Below, one piece after another: positions 24,176 through 36,390 of a stretch of 64,000 nucleotides of DNA; positions within the stretch are counted from its first letter, which is position 1, and every line of letters begins with the position of its first letter. Made by a program: the position numbers and the translations under genes. The stretch spans positions 19,930-83,929 of the forward strand of contig JADIIX010000097.1 of assembly GCA_027604505.1 (NCBI GenBank), written 5' to 3'. Under the pieces are notes generated by a model. That model was not told where the DNA came from and ran no database searches. It saw nothing but the letters and a program-made list of their open reading frames with translations. The DNA comes from Gonapodya sp. JEL0774. Taxonomy: Eukaryota; Monoblepharomycota; Monoblepharidomycetes; Monoblepharidales; Gonapodyaceae.

Positions 24176-27100
24176 ATGGCGGAGGAAGTCGGCCGTCGAA
24201 TTCAATATCAGTACACCGCGAACTCCAACCTCGTCCTACAAGCTGATCGTTCTCTCATCACCCGACGCGATAACGAACCCACGGGTGAAGCGGAGTCGCT
24301 CTGGGGGAAAATCAATCCGAAGGGCTTCGGTGACCGGGCGCAGAGGACTGTGGACGACGAGAAGAAGAAGAGAGAGGAACGAAAGAAGGAAAAGGAGGAG
24401 AAGAGGAAGAGAAGAGCTCAGGAGGGCGGGACCGGTGCGGGTGGCTTTGAGGATGAGCTTGACGATGGGGTGGGGAGGCGGAAGGAGAATCAAAGGTGAG
24501 TTTTGTTTGTCTAATTGATTGTTACAGCGCCCTCTTCAAGTATTTGAGATGGCGAACGTGAGAGCCAACTGGAGGTCGAGTTTACTTCTGTCTCCAAACG
24601 TTGGCAAGGGTTTTCTGGGTGGTGAAACCATCGCAGACCAAAGCATGAGGAGCAATCAAGGAAATTCCTGGCGCTGCCCGCCGAGTCTTTCCTTTACTTA
24701 CATTCCGTTTATTCTAATTTACACGCTCTCTCTCCGCACCGTCTCAGGGGGGCTTCTAACATCCTCTCTGCTACCGACCTCGATGCAGAAGTTGCATACC
24801 GCCCGCGTACGCGGGAGACCCGTCAGGCTTACGAACTCATTTTAGCGTTTTGTCAACAGCAGATGGACGATGTGAGCAGAGATGTCCTGAGGGATGCGGC
24901 AGATGAGACGATTGCAGTATTGAAGGATGAAAGTTTGAAAGTAGGTCTTGTGCTGTGCGGACTTCGGTAGATTGAATTCTCATGGCGATTGGATCTTATT
25001 GCTTCGCTGGGCGATCTCCAACCAACCCTCCACTGCCCAATCCCCCCTCACCCCCTTCCGTCCCCCACTGCCATGCAGGACCTCGACAAGAAGACTTCCA
25101 TCGAATCGTACCTCCGACCTATGTCATCTGAGCGTTTTGCGCAAATTGTCGCGCTCGGCAAACGCATCACCGATTATCGCCCCCCCACAGACGATGCAGG
25201 CGGTCCTGCTGCTGACGACCGAGACCGTGCCGCGACGATGGATGAGGAAACGGGTGTTGCGGTAGTGTTTGATGAAGAAGAAGACCAGGATGATGAAGAG
25301 GAGGATGAGGATGTTGAGATTGTGAGAGAAGAAGAGGATGACGATGAAATGATGGATGACGGGAGGGAAGGGGTGGAGGCGGATGCGGGGAGTGCGTTGC
25401 GGTATGCGGATGGTGGAGATGGCAAAAATGATGACAATGTGGACGACGAGGAAGGCACGGAGAGGATTGTGCTGTCGAGCGAGAACGTCCGTGGTGGGAA
25501 GGGCGCCGAAGGCCGACGAGGCGACGATGCAACCACTGCCGCAGGATCCTCTGGCACTTTATTATCCGTACATGACATCGACGCATTTTGGCTTCAGCGT
25601 GCCGTGTCAAGGCGATACCCGGATGCAGTCACTTCGCAGCGAAAGACTGAGGAGGCGATGCGAGTGTTGGCGTCAAGTGCAGATGCACGAGAGGCCGAGA
25701 ATCTGCTTATGGAGCTCTTCGAATACGAGCACTTCGACCTCGTCAAGGATTTAGCTAGGAACAGAGCATCAGTGGTGTGGGGAACTAAATGGGCAAAAGC
25801 TGGCAACGACCAGGAGCGGAGAGAAGTAGAGGCGGAAATGGAGGCCAGTGGAGATGCCGCAGTGAGGTCGGCATTGGCCGCTTTGAAGGGAGGAGAGAGG
25901 AAGGCGAAGGGCGAAGGGCTCCGGCGAAAGGGTGTCGTGGAAGGCGCAGATAAGATGGACCTTGACGACAAGCCGGGAGTAACAGTGACAACGGCAACTG
26001 GACAGACTGTGGAGACGGCTTCCCGGCCAGGAGGCGGGAGAGGCAAGTTTACCGCACCCGCTACAAGACCTCCGCGCCAACTGTTGGATTTAGATCAGAT
26101 CGCGTTCACGCAGGGCAACCATGTCATGTCTAACAAGAAATGTCGGCTGCCCGAGGGATCTTTCAAACGCACTAAGAAGGGATATGAGGAGATTCACGTA
26201 CCGGCGCCCAAAGCGAAGCCGTTTGCCAGCAATGAGAGGTTAGTTGAGATTGCCGAGATGCCTGAATGGTCGCGCAAGGCGTTCCCCAACACTGCCCAGC
26301 TCAACCGAGTGCAGTCTCGAGTCTATAAATCTGCCTTTGAAATGGACGAAAATATGCTCCTGTGTGCGCCGACTGGTGCGGGGAAGACCAACGTGGCAAT
26401 GCTAACAATCCTGAGAGAGATTGGCAAATACCGCAACCCTGAGACCGGAGAACTCGCACTAGACCAATTCAAGATTATCTACGTTGCACCCATGAAAGCG
26501 TTGGTTCAAGAGATGGTGGGGAACTTCGGAACACGGTTGGCATCATTTGGAATTAAAGTTGCGGAGCTGACGGGTGACAGGCAAATGACTAAGCAGCAGA
26601 TTGCCGAAACACAGATCATTGTCACGACCCCCGAGAAATGGGACGTCGTGACACGTAAAGCCACGGATCGGAGCTACACTAACTTGGTTCGCTTGCTCAT
26701 CATTGACGAAATCCATTTGTTGCATGATGACCGTGGTCCGGTTCTCGAGAGTTTGGTCAGCAGGACTCTGAGGAACATTGAGACGACGCAAGAGTACGTA
26801 AGACTGGTTGGTCTGTCTGCCACGCTGCCCAACTACGCGGATGTCGCCGTGTTCCTGCGGGTGGACCCGCAGAACGGTCTTTTCTTTTTTGACAACACAT
26901 TCCGTCCTTGTCCTCTGAAGCAACAGTATATTGGCATCACTGAGAAAAAAGCGATAAAGCGGTATAACATGATGAATGAGATCTGTTACGACAAAGTGAT
27001 GGAGGAAGCCGGCAAGAACCAGATGCTGATTTTCGTTCACTCTCGGAAGGAGACTGCCCGGACTGCTAAGGCCATCAGGGATATGGCTCTTGAAAAAGAT

Positions 27101-30100
27101 ACCGTTGGCAAAATTCTGAGGCAGGATGCCGCGAGCAGAGAGATTCTCCAGACCGAAGTCAACGACGTCAAGAATGCCGATCTCAAGGACCTCTTGCCGT
27201 ACAGTTTTGCTATTCATCACGCCGGAATGACTAGGGCGGATAGAACCTTGGTAGAAGATTTGTTTGCAGCGGGTCACGTTCAGGTGCGTTGACCTTCCTA
27301 CACTTCGACTTTCTACCTTCCGCAACTGTTTTTCTCACAAGATAACTAATCTAGGTTTTGGTGTCTACTGCGACTCTCGCGTGGGGTGTTAACCTTCCCG
27401 CTCACACCGTTATCATCAAAGGAACCCAGGTGTATTCCCCAGAGAAAGGACGCTGGGTTGAGCTATCACCGCAAGACATGCTTCAGATGTTGGGTCGTTC
27501 CGGACGTCCTCAGTTTGATACGTTTGGGGAGGGTATCATCATAACTTCTCATGCGGAGCTGCAGTATTACCTATCACTTCTGAACCAGCAACTTCCAATC
27601 GAATCGCAGTTTGTGAGCAAGCTGCCTGATAACTTGAATGCTGAGATTGTCCTTGGTACCATTCGCAACCGTGACGACGCAGTTCAGTGGCTTGGTTACT
27701 CTTACCTGTATGTGCGAATGTTGAGGAACCCCGGGTTGTACGGAATATCCCCGGAGGAGAGTTCCGATGACCCTTACTTGGAACAGCGGAGAGTTGATCT
27801 TATTCACTCTGCGGCAACTATGCTGGATAAGAGCAATCTAATCAAGTATGACAAGAAGACAGGTCGTTTCCAGGTCACGGAATTGGGTCGCATTGCAGCT
27901 CACTACTACATCTCTCACACCTCGATGGCTATGTACAACCAGCATTTGAAACCTAGTATGAGCCTCATCGATTTGTTTCGAGTGTTTGCTTTATCCGACG
28001 AGTTCAAGTATATCCCTGTTCGTGAGGAGGAGAAGCTTGAACTGCAAAAGCTAATGGAAAGATGTCCAATTCCCATCAAGGAGAATCTGGAAGAACCTAC
28101 CGCCAAGGTTAATATTCTTCTTCAGTCGTACATCTCTCAATTAAAGCTGGAAGGGTTTGCTCTCATGGCAGACATGGTGTACGTGACGCAGTCAGCAGGG
28201 AGACTTCTAAGGGCAATCTTCGAGATCTGTCTCAAGCGGGGATGGGCGCAAATCTCCCGTAGGTCCTTAGACCTCTGCAAAATGGTGGATAAGCGGATGT
28301 GGTTATCAATGAGTCCTCTGAGACAATTCAAGAGCACTCCACCGGATATTATCAAACGATTGGAGCGGAAAGAGTTTCCTTGGGACCGATATTACGACTT
28401 GAACCCCCAAGAGTTGGGGGAATTGGCTGGTCTGCCCAAAGCTGGTAAACTCATCCACAAGTTCGTACACGAGTTCCCAAAGCTCGAACTTCAGGCACGT
28501 GTGCAGCCCATCACTCGCTCGCTCTTGAAAGTCGACTTGACAATCACTCCAGACTTCCAATTCGATGAGAAAATCCACCTAGGAGGCGCCGAGCCTTTCT
28601 GGATCGTCGTTGAGGATGTGGACGGAGAAAACATTCTGTTCCATGATATATTCCTCCTCAAGCAGCGGTATGGACAGGAAGAGCACTTCGTCACGTTCAC
28701 CGTGAGTTTCAAATAGTTCATTCCTAAGTTGCGAGTTCTTATGATGTATTCCGTAGGTTCCCCTATTCGAACCACTCCCTCCCAATTATTTCGTCAGTGT
28801 CGTCAGTGACCGATGGCTTCACTGCGAGACCCGCGTGCCGATCTCTTTCAAACATCTTATTCTTCCTGAGAAGTATCCGCCTCACACGGAGCTGTTGGAT
28901 CTGCAGCCCCTGCCAGTCTCCGCTTTGCGAAATAAAGAGTTTGAAAATCGTTACAGCGAGATTGGTATAAAGACTTTCAATCCGATCCAGACGCAGGCGT
29001 TCAATTCTCTGTACAACTCAGATGACAACGTTTTTGTTGGAGCTCCTTCGGGCTCCGGAAAGACAATCTGTTCCGAGTTTGCTCTAATGCGTCTTTGGAC
29101 TCACAACCCACGTGCGCGGTGCGTTTACATTGCACCTTTCGAGGAAGTTGTGGAGCACAAAGCAGCAGAGTGGCGTGAACGATTCGGCCAGGTGCTGGGA
29201 GGGAAGAACATTGTAGAGTTCACTGGAGAGACTGCAGCAGATCTCAAATTGTTGGAGAAAGGGGACATCGTCTTCTCCACGCCCGAACGTTGGGACGCCA
29301 TCTCCCGCAGGTGGAGGCAAAGAAAAAATGTTCAGACTGTGGGACTGTTCATTATGGATGAAATTCACTTGGTGGGCGGGGAGGGTGGACACACGATGGA
29401 AGTCATCACCTCAAGGATGCGCTTCATCTCTGTCCAAAAGGAGAAGCAAGGTGAACCCAAAACCCGAATCATTGCTTTGGGTACTTCACTTGCCAATGCC
29501 AGAGACCTGGGCGAATGGATTGGAGCAACTACTCACTCTATCTTCAACTTCCATCCCAACGTGAGGCCCGTACCACTCGAGATCGTCATTCAAGGTTACA
29601 ATGTCCCACACTTCGCTTCGCTCATGCTTGCCATGACCAAGCCGACGTATCTCGCACTTGGAGATAAGCCTGCAATCGTTTTCGTGCCTAGTAGGAAGCA
29701 AGCCCGTCTCACCGCGGTAGACTTGCTGACTTACTGTGCTGCGGACGACGAGGAGCGCCGCTTCTTGCATGTCAAAGATGAGGAAATGGAGCCACATTTG
29801 AAACGTGTGCAAGACAAGTCGCTCGTGGAAGCTCTCAGCTTGGGTGTCGCGTTTTATCATGAGGCACTGAGCAAAAACGACAAGCGTATTGTTGAGCGGT
29901 TGTTCACGATTGGCGCCATTCAAATTGTCGTCGCGAGCAGGGAAACTTGCTGGGGTCTCAATTTAAAGGCTCAAACGGTTGTGATAATGGGGACGCAGTA
30001 CTACGAGGGCAGGGAACACCGTTACGCCGATTACCCTATCACAGATGTTTTGGAAATGATGGGCAAAGCAACGAGCACGGATGAAAACGAAACCGGGAAG

Positions 30101-31542
30101 TGCATCCTCATGTGTCAGGCGGTGAAGAAAGATTTCTACAAGAAGTTCCTTTATGATGCTTTGCCCGTGGAAAGCCACTTAGACCACTACCTTCACGACC
30201 ACTTTAATGCGGAGATCGTCACGAAAACGATTGAAAACAAGCAGGATGCAGTTGACTACCTCACGTGGACGTTCCTCTTCCGCCGTCTGACTCTTAATCC
30301 AAATTACTATGGCCTGCAGGGCAAAACCCCACGACACTTGAACGATCACTTGTCTGAATTGGTTGAGAAAACCATTACCGATTTGGTGAACAGCAAGTGT
30401 ATTTCCGTTGAAGACGATATTGAAGTGAACGCTCTCAATCTCGGAATGATCGCTGCCTTCTACTACATAAACTACGCAACTATTGAGATGTTTGAGCTAT
30501 CGCTCACTTCAAGTACCAAACTTCGTGGCCTATTGGAGATCGTTGCTGCTGCCGCAGAGTTCGAGACCGTCGCCATCCGGCTCCATGAAGATATTGTACT
30601 GAAGCGGCTGTACGATCGGTTGCCAGTAAAGTTGACCAACCCCAACTTTAATGACCCTCACATCAAGACCAACATTCTTCTGCAGGCACACTTCTCGAGG
30701 CTCACTCTGCCCCCCGACCTTGAGTCTGACCAGCGTTCTATTTTGACGAAAGTCCTTAACCTCATCCAAGCGGCGGTCGATGTCATCAGTAGTAACAGCT
30801 GGCTTTCACCTGCGCTCAGTGCGATGGAATTGAGTCAAATGTGCGTCCAGGCAGTGTGGGATAGGGACTCGCAGTTGAAGCAAATCCCTCACTTTACCAA
30901 CGAGATGATCGAGATTGCAAAAAAACTTGAAGTCGAAACAGTGTTCGATATTTTGGAGATGGACGATTCTAAGAGACAAGAGCTTTTGAAAGGCCTGAAA
31001 CCAGTTCAAACGTCAGAGATTGCTAAGTTTGCTAATCGGTATCCCAACATCAGTGTTGCATTCAAGGTAGAACCAAAGCAGGTGGAGGCTGGTGAGCAGG
31101 CTGTCGTGCTGGTAACCTTGGAGAGGGAGGCCGACGAAGAGGATGAAGAGAAGCCAACTGATGTAGGGCCTGTAATCGCTCCGTTCTTCCCTATGAAGAA
31201 GGATGAAGGATGGTGGCTTGTTTTGGGCGAACAGAAGAAGAAGAGCTTGCTAGCAATCAAGCGAACAACACTCCAGCAACGTGCGACGGTTAAGTTGGAG
31301 TTCACTGCACCTGAAGTGCCGGGCCAATACGACTTGAAATTGGAGTTCATCTCTGACTCATTCATTGGAGCCGACCAGGTTTGTGGGCTGTTTGGAAGTT
31401 TTTGTTTTTTTTGACTCCTTGCGGTCTCTGATTAAACCTACCTCCTTGTTTCATCCATTCGCAGGAGTACGTAGTGTCGTTGGAAGTCGTTGAGGGTGAA
31501 GGAGGTTCGGATGAAGACGAGGACGAAGAAATGGAGGGATAG
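24176..31542 (+). CDS. BRR2: Spliceosomal Ski2-like RNA helicase BRR2 (SNRNP200)
   Basis: Predicted exons 24176-24495, 24748-24940, 25079-27283, 27355-28701, 28757-31378 and 31465-31542 give about 2254 residues, slightly longer than usual because of an acidic N-terminal insertion. The N-terminus ([15 protein letters not shown]) matches the BRR2 plug region. Cassette 1 has Walker A APTGAGKT near residue 600, [20 protein letters not shown] and motif [15 protein letters not shown], followed by winged-helix and Sec63 regions. Cassette 2 has APSGSGKT near 1450 and MDEIHL, but motif VI is degenerate ([12 protein letters not shown]), then a second Sec63 unit with LQAHFSRL and an acidic tail. BRR2 is a U5 snRNP component that unwinds U4/U6 during spliceosome activation. 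Cassette 1 is the active motor and cassette 2 regulatory in studied species, which fits the motifs here. Confidence 0.97.
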
Positions 31543-31747
31543 AGGCGAGAAGACGACGCGACACCTATTGTGCCTATTGCATGTATATTTTGCCAAGAAA
31601 TCGAAAGCTGACATTTTTCTACATTATGAATCTGTGTACCGTAGTGTATAAGTCCCCCCAAGGTCCTTTCCCGTTTGACAAAGGTTCCAGTGAAAGACGA
31701 AAAAGCTATTTTTCACGGAGAGGAAAACCGATTGCGACTATCCAGGT

Positions 31748-34700
31748 CTAAGTTTCTGTCGTGGTGTGTGCTGTAAGCAGATTGGGAAGATGCGTGGGTG
31801 TGCTCCAGCCTTTCACCATGTCTTTCCTTCCGTTTAACCGCCGCCATGCAGTTTCAATAATTTTACCGACAAGATCGGCATACTTGAGTCCTTCAAAATT
31901 GGCCATGTACGCCAACTTTCCATCCCAACACCAACCAGGGTTAGGGTTGACCTCAAGAAGTTTAATCGTTCCACCCAAACCATCGTAGCCATCTCCCTTC
32001 CCGACGTCGCTGCGAAAATCAAATCGAGCATAGTCCACACAGCCAAATCTCTCCCAGAGTACAACGCAATGCCTGCGCAGATCTCTCTCCACTGTGGGGT
32101 GGAGTTGCGCTGGACGGTATTTGATTTCGCTCCAGTAGGGGGAATTTGGATCCCATTTGCTTTCGTAGCCCAGAATAGGCGGTAAGTTACGCTCCACAAT
32201 CTTGGAGTAATCCACTTCTAGAGTCGGGAAGAAATGGAATCCAGTTTCGGCGTTACCAATCATCCCCACACCATACTCAGTACCCTGAAGATATTCTTGG
32301 ACAATCATATCACGTATTCCCCAGGCGCTAAGCTCCTTCATATACGCTTCAAGTTCCGATTTGTCCCTCACGATGGATCTCGTTGTTATCCCCAAGGAGT
32401 TGTCCCCTTTCACAGGCTTCACAAACGAGGGGTATCCAACCCTGCGGATGACCAATTCGTGTAGCTCATCAAGGCTTGCTGCTGTTCTATTTGCCGACTC
32501 GGTTGTTGTCGTCTCATCCGGCGAGGAGTAATACACCTCTCGAGGGATGGGCACATTGAGAGTTTTGGCGGTTCTGTTTACAAGCCCCTTGTCATAGCAG
32601 AACGCAAGGCAATTCGGACCAGCTCCTGTGTACGGTATCTCAAGGACATCCATAATCGCGGGGATATGAAGTTCTTTGTTTGCATCATTGTCGAATCCCT
32701 CGTCACACAGGTTCAGCGCGAATTGAGGACGGTCAGTTTTGGCTGGGCTCGCCCACTCCCGCAATAGCCGAGAGTGGTCCGAGAAGACACTAAGATTTCC
32801 AGCCTTTTCTGAGAATCCAACGTGAGCGAGCGCGTCGAGCAACTTGCGCCTGGTCTCCATGTCCTCCGCGTTCCACGTGTTGTTGAGCTTGCCGAAACAG
32901 GGGCGACTTGGATCCCCAAGAACGACACTTAAATGAGGAATGTGTGAGACGAAGTCAAACTGTTGGTCATGAGTGGCTAGTGGCAATGACTCGGACAGAA
33001 CGTGGACACCGTCCGGGAAGTTGTCAGAATGTTTGAAAATTGAGAGCGACGAAGCACCTCCATCCGTCCCACTATGTAAACAAGAGCAATGCAATTGTCA
33101 GCAACCGAACACAGTAGTCGACTATTCTACAGAGTGGTTATCTCACCTGTTCGTTTCATCATCGGCCACTATGGTTTCAACCGAGATGGCCTTACAAGCG
33201 ATCACCGTATCTGGAGTTGATGAAAGTTCGTCTGTATGTACTTGGGGATGTGCAGCCATCTGAACCTGCTGGAATATCTGAACCAAGCACTTAGATCATT
33301 TTGGAAATGCGACTTTCGGTCAACTCTCTGTAGGTTCACCTCATGAGCGGCATCGCTGCCATATTCTTTGGCAAGCTTGAAGTTATTAGGGTCGTCATTG
33401 TCGTCTCCAGGTTCTTCATCAACAATACCTGTCTCCAGCGCCATCTTCTCCCTGTGTATACTAGGGAGCATCATCCAGCCCCCTTTCTCGTCGCGCTCCG
33501 AGTCTACCCTAGGAAGATCTTCAGGACCTCCTGCCTTGTAAAATTTGACAAGGATGCGCCGTTCCATCATCCCCAGATCTTCTTGCCTCTTCGACAGCTC
33601 CTTTGCAACTGTGACAACACCGGCGTCACCACGTTCTACTATCCCTGAATCGGAGTCGCGGGCCGTCTTGGAACCACGCTCATCTTCACTGTCGCAAGAG
33701 GAGCCGTTGGGTTGAGCTGAGGCGAGGTGAGGTCCACTGCCGGTGGCGGAATCACTGGTTGGACTTGGGCTCGGGGCGGCACCGCGACTCTCTTCGTCCC
33801 GTACGATGAGAAACCCGGCACGCCGCACGAGCTCCTCTATCTCGTCTCTTGAGTAAAGTCTTTCCTGATAAAATTGATCCCGCACAACTCCCTTCCCAAC
33901 GGCGGTGATGACCTCACGGGAAACGAGGCGCTTGCCGTCTGCCGATAGTTGGCGCTCACGACATACAAACGTCGCGTCGTCAACCCACTCCCAACTGCGT
34001 TCTGCAAAGCTACTCCTCATATGTTCACCATCTGTCAGGTCGAGGACACCGCGACCTCCCGGTGCCATAACACGATGAATTTCTGCGAGAACTCTCGCAT
34101 CCTCCTCATCTTCGGCGTGATAACCAAATGAATTTCCCATGACCAAGACACAGTCGAACGCGGAGTTCGGATAGGGAATACGACGTGAATCTCCCACCGT
34201 GAAACGGGCGTTGTGGGTGGAGACTGTGTGGGTAGCGCGTTCACGTGCTAAATTGATAAGATAGCTGGATTGGTCGTGACCATGAAGATGAAGGTGGGGA
34301 TATTCTTGAGCCAGAAATAGCAGGTGGCGGCCTTGACCGCAACATAAGTCTAGGACGCGAGATGGGGCTTTTGAAGCTGGGGATGAAATGTTGGAGGATG
34401 TGAAATTAGAGGTATGGCACTCTTTTGGTAGACGATTAGAATTTCATCGCAGATGAAGTCGTTGTGGCTCAATTTCGCTGAAAGATTTAGCCTGTGTCCT
34501 CCATGCTCCTAGACGCAACACTCTACCCCACAGACTTCACCTCGAGGTCAACGCAGGGGAACCAATCTCAGGCGCAAAAGCTTCGTCATTGTCAAGCTTT
34601 CGAGATTTGTTCGCCTCTGGACTTCATATTGCCAAACTGAGACCGCTCTCCATGTCAGTGTCAAGCCCGTAACCTCGTTGCTATGATACTCACGATCACC

Positions 34701-35003
34701 TTCTGCCTTTCGAAAAATGTCCACTAGATATAAATCTTCCTCCAGCATTCTTATTTCTTCCCGGGTCACGTCGGGATCCTCCACCACGTCTCCGTCGGTC
34801 TTGAGGTACATGTGATCCCCAAATACTCCGCGCCACCAGCGAGGTGGCACGTGGGCTGACAAATCTGAAACACGACCGTGACAAACGGGGTGAGCAATTG
34901 GGGCTGGAGGTGTGGTGGATAGCGTCTTCGAGCGCGGGGAGCGAGATGGCGGCGTGAAAGAGGGTCGAGATGGTGTCGGTGGGTCCTGGTTTGGCACAAA
35001 CAT
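31748..35003 (-). CDS. Bifunctional protein: SAM-dependent methyltransferase fused to a D-Ala-D-Ala ligase-like ATP-grasp enzyme
   Basis: Predicted exons 34694-35003, 33340-34376, 33147-33277 and 31748-33071 are in phase and give about 933 residues. Residues 1-449 hold a class I methyltransferase: a leader with WWRGVFGDHMYLKTDGD and EEDLYLVDIF, motif I VLDLCCGQGRH (residues 111-121), HGHDQS, the DCVLVMGNSFGY strand, MAPGGRGVLDLTDG and a C-terminal FYKAGG region. Residues 456-933 form the ATP-grasp enzyme: NLCDEGFDN, IPYTGAGP, FVKPVKGDNSLG, MIVQEYLQGTEYGVG, DYARFDFR and the metal site LLEVNPNP. Such ligases join amino acids by carboxylate activation; the substrate here is unknown. If the first part were a separate gene its frame would stop at 33202, 58 bp inside the second. 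Splicing 33278-33339 (62 bp) removes that conflict. Fusion is inferred, the two enzyme families are secure. Confidence 0.75.
33278..33339 (-). other. Predicted intron that fuses methyltransferase and ligase frames
   Basis: A 62-bp phase-0 intron with donor GTGAAC and acceptor TTCAG removes the segment where the two frames disagree. Other in-frame acceptors follow (after TTCCAG or GTTCAG), so its exact 3' edge may vary by a few codons. The donor lacks the usual fifth-position G. Confidence 0.5.
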
Positions 35004-36214
35004 GATTTGTGTTTGTAAAGTGCGGTGGAATTCTATCGTGTGAGTGGAAAGGTGTTGAATGTGGTAGATTCAAGAAAAACGGAGCGTGCCGGAGGCGGTG
35101 GAAGGAGTTTGGAGAAGCTCTGACAAAAACCAAGTCACTAGCTAGCAAATGAATCTTGGTACGGTAAAACCCTCATACGGTTGGTGTTGGGAACAGTGTT
35201 CTGTGGACAGTCACCCACGGCATCGTAACGAGGCGAGAGTCCAGAAGGAAACCGGTGATTGAGGGTTATCACTAGACAAAAAAACATTGCTCACACTCAG
35301 TTGTCAGAGCAAGAGCACACCGGAGATCTTCTGTGGGGCCTCAAGTTCCCCGAAATAGGTGTTGTTGGGGGTTTGGGGTACTACTTCAGGCCCGTATTGA
35401 CAGTAGAAGTCTCGGAAACACAGAATCCAGTCCTTCTGTAATAGATAATTGACGATAGACGGAAATCAGTGAAGATTACCGGGTGAATGGCTCAAATTTG
35501 ACGAGGGATCATGATGATGAACAAGCTCGGCACAACGGCCACCTGGGTTACAACCACATGAGGCTGTCAAGAAGTCCTCCAGAATGTGACCCATAAATAG
35601 AGCATTGGCGAGATGCCGCCGCCGTTTCTTATGTCATCCTTGCTCCGACAAGGTGGAAGCGCCGGCGCTGGTCAAACGCTATCGGCTGATTTCATTATTC
35701 CTGTCGTTTTCTATTGTCACACTCACGTTGGTTTGTTTTGTGTCCCGGAACCGCGCGGGTGGTCGGACGAGCTGTACGATTTTGAAAGATTTCGGCGTCG
35801 GTGCTTGGGAATTGTCATAAATCCGTGGTGTAGTGCACATGCTGGTGACTCCACCCACCACTCAATATTGCCATAATGGGAAGGGATAGGCGGGCGCTCT
35901 ATTTTCATCCTTTATTGATTCCATTATCAACAAATAAGACGACATCACATCAATTGGCTCAGCGTGGGCATCAACTCAGTCTGGCGATGACCTTTCTTGA
36001 GGAAATAGACAAAGAACGTTTCCTTTGACTGGGCCGTCTATACAAACAGACGACTTACATTTTTAGTTGGATTTCTGAACGGAGATGACAGCGATCTCTA
36101 GGTGATAATCACAATCTTGTGTCAATGACTCGGGACGACCAACGTGCATCTGAGATTGCGAAGGCGGTGTGAAGGTGTGTTGGCCGTCGACTGGGCGAAT
36201 CAACAAAATTAGTT

Positions 36215-36234
36215 GGAGTGTTCATGAACGCTCC
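36215..36234. repeat. 20-bp near-perfect palindrome
   Basis: GGAG-T-GTTCATGAAC-G-CTCC: a perfect GTTCATGAAC core with 4-bp GGAG/CTCC arms and one mismatched pair. It lies about 157 bp before the bZIP start codon, a plausible dimer-binding site. Confidence 0.5.
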
Positions 36235-36261
36235 AGTTGATCGGATGCCTATTATGGCAAA

Positions 36262-36273
36262 TGCAGTACTGCA
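36262..36273. repeat. 12-bp perfect palindrome
   Basis: TGCAGTACTGCA, between two other inverted repeats, about 118 bp before the bZIP start codon. Confidence 0.5.
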
Positions 36274-36275
36274 AT

Positions 36276-36311
36276 ATTCTCCTGACATGCGTGAAATGAC
36301 ATCAGGAGAAT
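36276..36311. repeat. 10-bp inverted repeat with 16-base loop
   Basis: ATTCTCCTGA pairs perfectly with TCAGGAGAAT across a 16-base spacer, about 80 bp before the bZIP start codon. If transcribed it would form a stem-loop in the 5' leader. Confidence 0.55.
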
Positions 36312-36390
36312 GCGGGTCACACTCCGAAATTCACGTTCATCCGTGCACACTCCAGTTTCACAACGGACCTACTCGTCGTCGTTAACGAAA

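Larger units (their letters stand above)
35004..36390. other. Divergent intergenic region upstream of the bifunctional enzyme and the bZIP gene
   Basis: About 1.4 kb. Short open frames at 35250-35900 show no family resemblance. The end nearest the bZIP gene carries three inverted repeats (36215-36311). Confidence 0.45.

Noticed and set aside
25167-25610. Minus-strand frames rich in His/Pro or Ser
   Set aside because: Antisense to the acidic repeats of BRR2, which produce such patterns automatically.
26543-27325. 260-codon minus-strand frame
   Set aside because: Exactly antisense to the conserved BRR2 helicase exon; a shadow of codon bias.
33202-33339. Reading the methyltransferase straight through to a stop at 33202
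   Set aside because: It would overlap the ligase coding start in another frame on the same strand; a 62-bp in-phase intron resolves this more simply.
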